A DNA stretch of 15,588 bases from CAWGMT01 sp963823675. GTDB lineage: Bacteria > Planctomycetota > Planctomycetia > Isosphaerales > Isosphaeraceae. Location of the stretch: contig CAWGMT010000001.1 in NCBI GenBank assembly GCA_963823675.1, forward strand, positions 1 through 15,588. The letters are read 5' to 3'. Shown here in pieces: positions 13,971 through 15,588 of this stretch. The position numbers and the translations under genes were made by a program. Every line of letters begins with the position of its first letter. The first letter of the stretch is position 1. The notes beneath the pieces were generated by a model, which ran no database searches, had not been told where the DNA came from, and worked only from the letters and a program-made list of their open reading frames with translations.

Positions 13971-15197
13971 GTGGAGCAAGTCACGCCAGGTCCTTTAGCT
14001 CGTTCCGACGCGGGACCGGAGATGGGAGCAATTCCCGGCGCAATTCGCCTCCCGGCGCACGTGACCGGTCGAGCCGCGGCGGAGTTGGGCTTCGTGCCGC
14101 GCTGGGCATGGGGCGTCCTGGCGCTCTTATTCGCGATGCACTTGCTGGATTCGGTCGATCGCTGGCTCCTGGCATCGGTATTGCGGCAGGTCAGCGAGGA
14201 GGTCGAGATCGCCGAGACTGACGCGGGCTGGTTGTCGACCGTTCTGCTTTTGGCTTTCGCCATCGCGTGCCCGGTGGTCGGGTATCTGGCCGATCGGATG
14301 CGCCGCGGCCGGCTGCTCGCGGTGGGCTTCGCGCTCTGGAGCCTGGCGACCGTCGGCACGGGACTGGCTTCCTCGTTCGAGCAGCTCGAGGCGGCCCGTT
14401 CATTGGTGGGAGTGGGGGGCGCGACGTCGATGGTTGTCGCCCTGACGTTGCTCATGGACCTTTTTCCCCGCTCGCTCCGGGGGCGCGTGCTCGCGGCCTA
14501 CTTGCTCGCGATGCCGTTGGGAGCCGGCGCGGCCATGAGTCTGGGCTCGGCGCTGGCCAAGGCGACAAGCTGGCAGACGGCATTCTTGATGGTTGGCGGG
14601 CCGGGACTGGCCCTCGCGCTTCTGGCCCTGCTGGTGCCAGAGCCGGTGCGCGGGCAAAGCGAGGGGGTTGACATCTCGAGGCTGCGGCTTCATGAGCGAA
14701 TCGGCCCGAGCCGCGAGGATTACATCGACCTGATGGTGAATTCCTCGTACACCTACTCGGTCTTCGGCATCACATTCTCGTCGTTTGCTCTCGCGGGATT
14801 GGTCTACTGGCTGCCGGCTTTCCTGACATCAGTCAAAGGCCTCACGCGAGAGCAGGCCGATTTCCCCCTGGGCATGACCTTTCTGGCGGCCGCGCTCCTG
14901 GGGACGGCCGCCGGTGGGTGGGTCGCCGATCAGTACGCGACGGCGAAACCCCGCCCCTCTTTTTCGTGCCGGGCCTGGGTATCTATTGCGATCTTGTTTG
15001 TCCTGGCGGCCATCTACGGACGCGGCATGGCCTCGATCTGTGGCGGCTTGCTCCTCGCGGAAGGCATGATGTTCTTCAACATGGCGCCCTGTTACACCAT
15101 CATCGCCTGCGTCGTGATGCCCAACATGCGGGGAGTGGCGTGCGCCGCCGTCCTGGCGGCCGTGCACTTCTGGGCGACATCTGGTCGCCCAGCTTGA
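13971..15197 (+). CDS. Spinster-like MFS transporter, main part
   Basis: A 12-helix major facilitator of the Spinster (Spns) type; eukaryotic members move lysolipids or sphingosine-1-phosphate, and bacterial substrates are mostly unknown. The start is GTG 13971 with GGAG 10 nt upstream. After a 44-residue cytoplasmic tail comes helix 1 with LLDSVDRWLLASVL, matching the Spns pattern NYxDRxxxAGVL. Next come ETDAGWLSTVLLLAFAI, motif A GYLADRMRRGRLL (104-116), ARSLVGVGGATSMVV, LFPRSLRGRVLAAYLLAMPLG, a central loop at about 220-255, and C-terminal helices (FALAGLVYWLPAFL, LGMTFLAAALLGTAAGGWVAD, AEGMMFFNMAPCYTII). At 15167-15170 a missing base turns the conserved HLLGDIWSPSLMG into HFWATSG and a premature stop at 15197. 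The restored length is about 478 aa (13971-15403). Confidence 0.87.
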   Translation: MEQVTPGPLARSDAGPEMGAIPGAIRLPAHVTGRAAAELGFVPRWAWGVLALLFAMHLLDSVDRWLLASVLRQVSEEVEIAETDAGWLSTVLLLAFAIACPVVGYLADRMRRGRLLAVGFALWSLATVGTGLASSFEQLEAARSLVGVGGATSMVVALTLLMDLFPRSLRGRVLAAYLLAMPLGAGAAMSLGSALAKATSWQTAFLMVGGPGLALALLALLVPEPVRGQSEGVDISRLRLHERIGPSREDYIDLMVNSSYTYSVFGITFSSFALAGLVYWLPAFLTSVKGLTREQADFPLGMTFLAAALLGTAAGGWVADQYATAKPRPSFSCRAWVSIAILFVLAAIYGRGMASICGGLLLAEGMMFFNMAPCYTIIACVVMPNMRGVACAAVLAAVHFWATSGRPA

Positions 15198-15403
15198 TGG
15201 GCTGGATGATCGACACATTCGGCCAGGCCGATTCGATGGCGACAGGCTTCGGCCAGGCCCTTGCCGCGATCGGGGCCGTCCCAGTGGCCCTTCCCGGCCG
15301 TGACCCCGAAAACCTCACGGCGGGAGTGCTCATTGTGGTTCCAGCACTCTTGATCTCCGGCACCGTCCTGTTCGCCGGCTCGCGGCACCTCCCGCGCAGA
15401 TGA
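14918..15403 (+). CDS. Spinster-like MFS transporter, C-terminal piece
   Basis: The sense begins near 15168 with LLGDIWSPSLMGWMIDTFG, the Spns hallmark before helix 11 (HxLGDxxSPxxxG), and ends with the last helix VLIVVPALLISGTVLFAG and a basic tail at the stop 15403. The earlier part is out of frame with one possible exception: at about 14950-14985 it reads PLFFVPGLGI, which fits an MFS helix better than the PSFSCRAWVSI of the main frame, so two compensating errors may flank that stretch. An insert between helices 11 and 12 contains ALPGRDPENLTAG. Confidence 0.75.
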   Translation: MGRRSVRDGETPPLFFVPGLGIYCDLVCPGGHLRTRHGLDLWRLAPRGRHDVLQHGALLHHHRLRRDAQHAGSGVRRRPGGRALLGDIWSPSLMGWMIDTFGQADSMATGFGQALAAIGAVPVALPGRDPENLTAGVLIVVPALLISGTVLFAGSRHLPRR

Positions 15404-15457
15404 CGCTGATGCTCGCCAAGCTGAAGCGCCTTCGAGCCGGCATGCCTCGGCGCGACC

Positions 15458-15476
15458 GGGCGTCAGAAAGACGCCC
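15458..15476 (+). terminator. Possible terminator hairpin after the MFS gene
   Basis: gggcgtc-agaaa-gacgccc is a perfect 7-bp stem with a 5-nt loop, 54 nt after the transporter stop, and can extend outward with one bulged base. No T-tract follows, so it is not a standard intrinsic terminator. Confidence 0.35.
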
Positions 15477-15515
15477 CGGCCGGAAAGTTGAATACCCTGC
15501 CGTAGCGGGTCGAGC

Positions 15516-15584
15516 AATAAGCGTCGCCTTTCGCTCGGCGACAGGGCTCTCTTTGCGGCGCGAACGACGACTCTTCCGTCAACT
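15516..15584. repeat. Dispersed palindromic element, copy 3
   Basis: This 69-nt unit aligns with copy 2 along its whole length (aataagcgtcgcctttcgct at the start, tcttccgtcaact at the end) in the same orientation. Its palindrome has drifted: the left arm tttcgctcggcgacag pairs only partly with ctttgcggcgcgaac. With copy 2 it brackets the glycosyltransferase-methyltransferase-MFS segment. Confidence 0.78.
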
Positions 15585-15588
15585 TATT

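Noticed and set aside
1545..15170. Programmed ribosomal frameshifting as the cause of the breaks
   Set aside because: There are ten sites in four unrelated genes, with no shared slippery heptamer plus downstream structure; such density is not known for programmed events.
15458..15476. Standard rho-independent terminator
   Set aside because: The stem is good but no T-tract follows, so it is listed only as a weak candidate.
1..15588. CRISPR arrays, tRNA or rRNA genes
   Set aside because: No regularly spaced direct repeats and no cloverleaf or rRNA-like conserved stretches were recognised on reading; a dedicated scan was not possible.

Overview
The window looks like chromosomal DNA of a planctomycete, perhaps an Isosphaeraceae- or Gemmata-like lineage and perhaps from a metagenome. 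This rests on gene content: a Ser/Thr kinase fused to WD40 and TPR repeats, a PVC-type dehydrogenase with HEAT repeats and a CxxCH heme domain, a DUF4058 protein, high GC, and many palindromic intergenic repeats. All genes I can support lie on the + strand.

Layout: (1) 1-339, leader with a perfect 17-bp inverted repeat (copy 1 of a dispersed element), an operator-like inverted repeat and a possible promoter. (2) 340-5408, one very large kinase-WD40-TPR gene (about 1,690 codons if restored), broken here by six frameshifts. (3) 5504-5713, a C-terminal relic of a REP-associated tyrosine transposase (RAYT). (4) 5878-6687, an intact DUF4058 gene. (5) 6915-7279, two truncated remnants: the head of a DUF6932-like protein and the tail of a HigA-like antitoxin. 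(6) 7593-11345, a secreted PVC-type dehydrogenase/cytochrome with two frameshifts. (7) 11358-11427, copy 2 of the dispersed element. (8) 11479-12350, a family 2 glycosyltransferase (one frameshift), followed after 27 nt by an intact orphan DNA methyltransferase (12378-13466). (9) 13467-13970, an intergenic block of REP-like palindromes. (10) 13971-15403, a Spinster-like MFS transporter (one frameshift). (11) 15404-15588, a hairpin and copy 3 of the dispersed element.

The dominant anomaly is that all four longest genes are frameshifted, while two mid-sized genes (DUF4058, methyltransferase) are intact. Every shift can be explained by loss of one base in a short run or of two bases in a CG/GC run; none requires an insertion. 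The frames resume conserved family motifs exactly after each break. I therefore read these as sequencing or assembly deletions and not as decayed genes. The RAYT and DUF6932/HigA relics lack whole domains and are real remnants.

No single operon covers the window. The kinase is a membrane-anchored signalling protein, the dehydrogenase is exported, and the transporter and glycosyltransferase are envelope- or lipid-related. Most novel in appearance are the three-copy palindromic element that brackets gene modules, the possible Uma2-like PD-(D/E)XK signature in DUF4058, the hairpin-bearing 34-bp repeat inside the WD40 coding region, and the orphan methyltransferase. I found no tRNA, rRNA, CRISPR array or complete mobile element.
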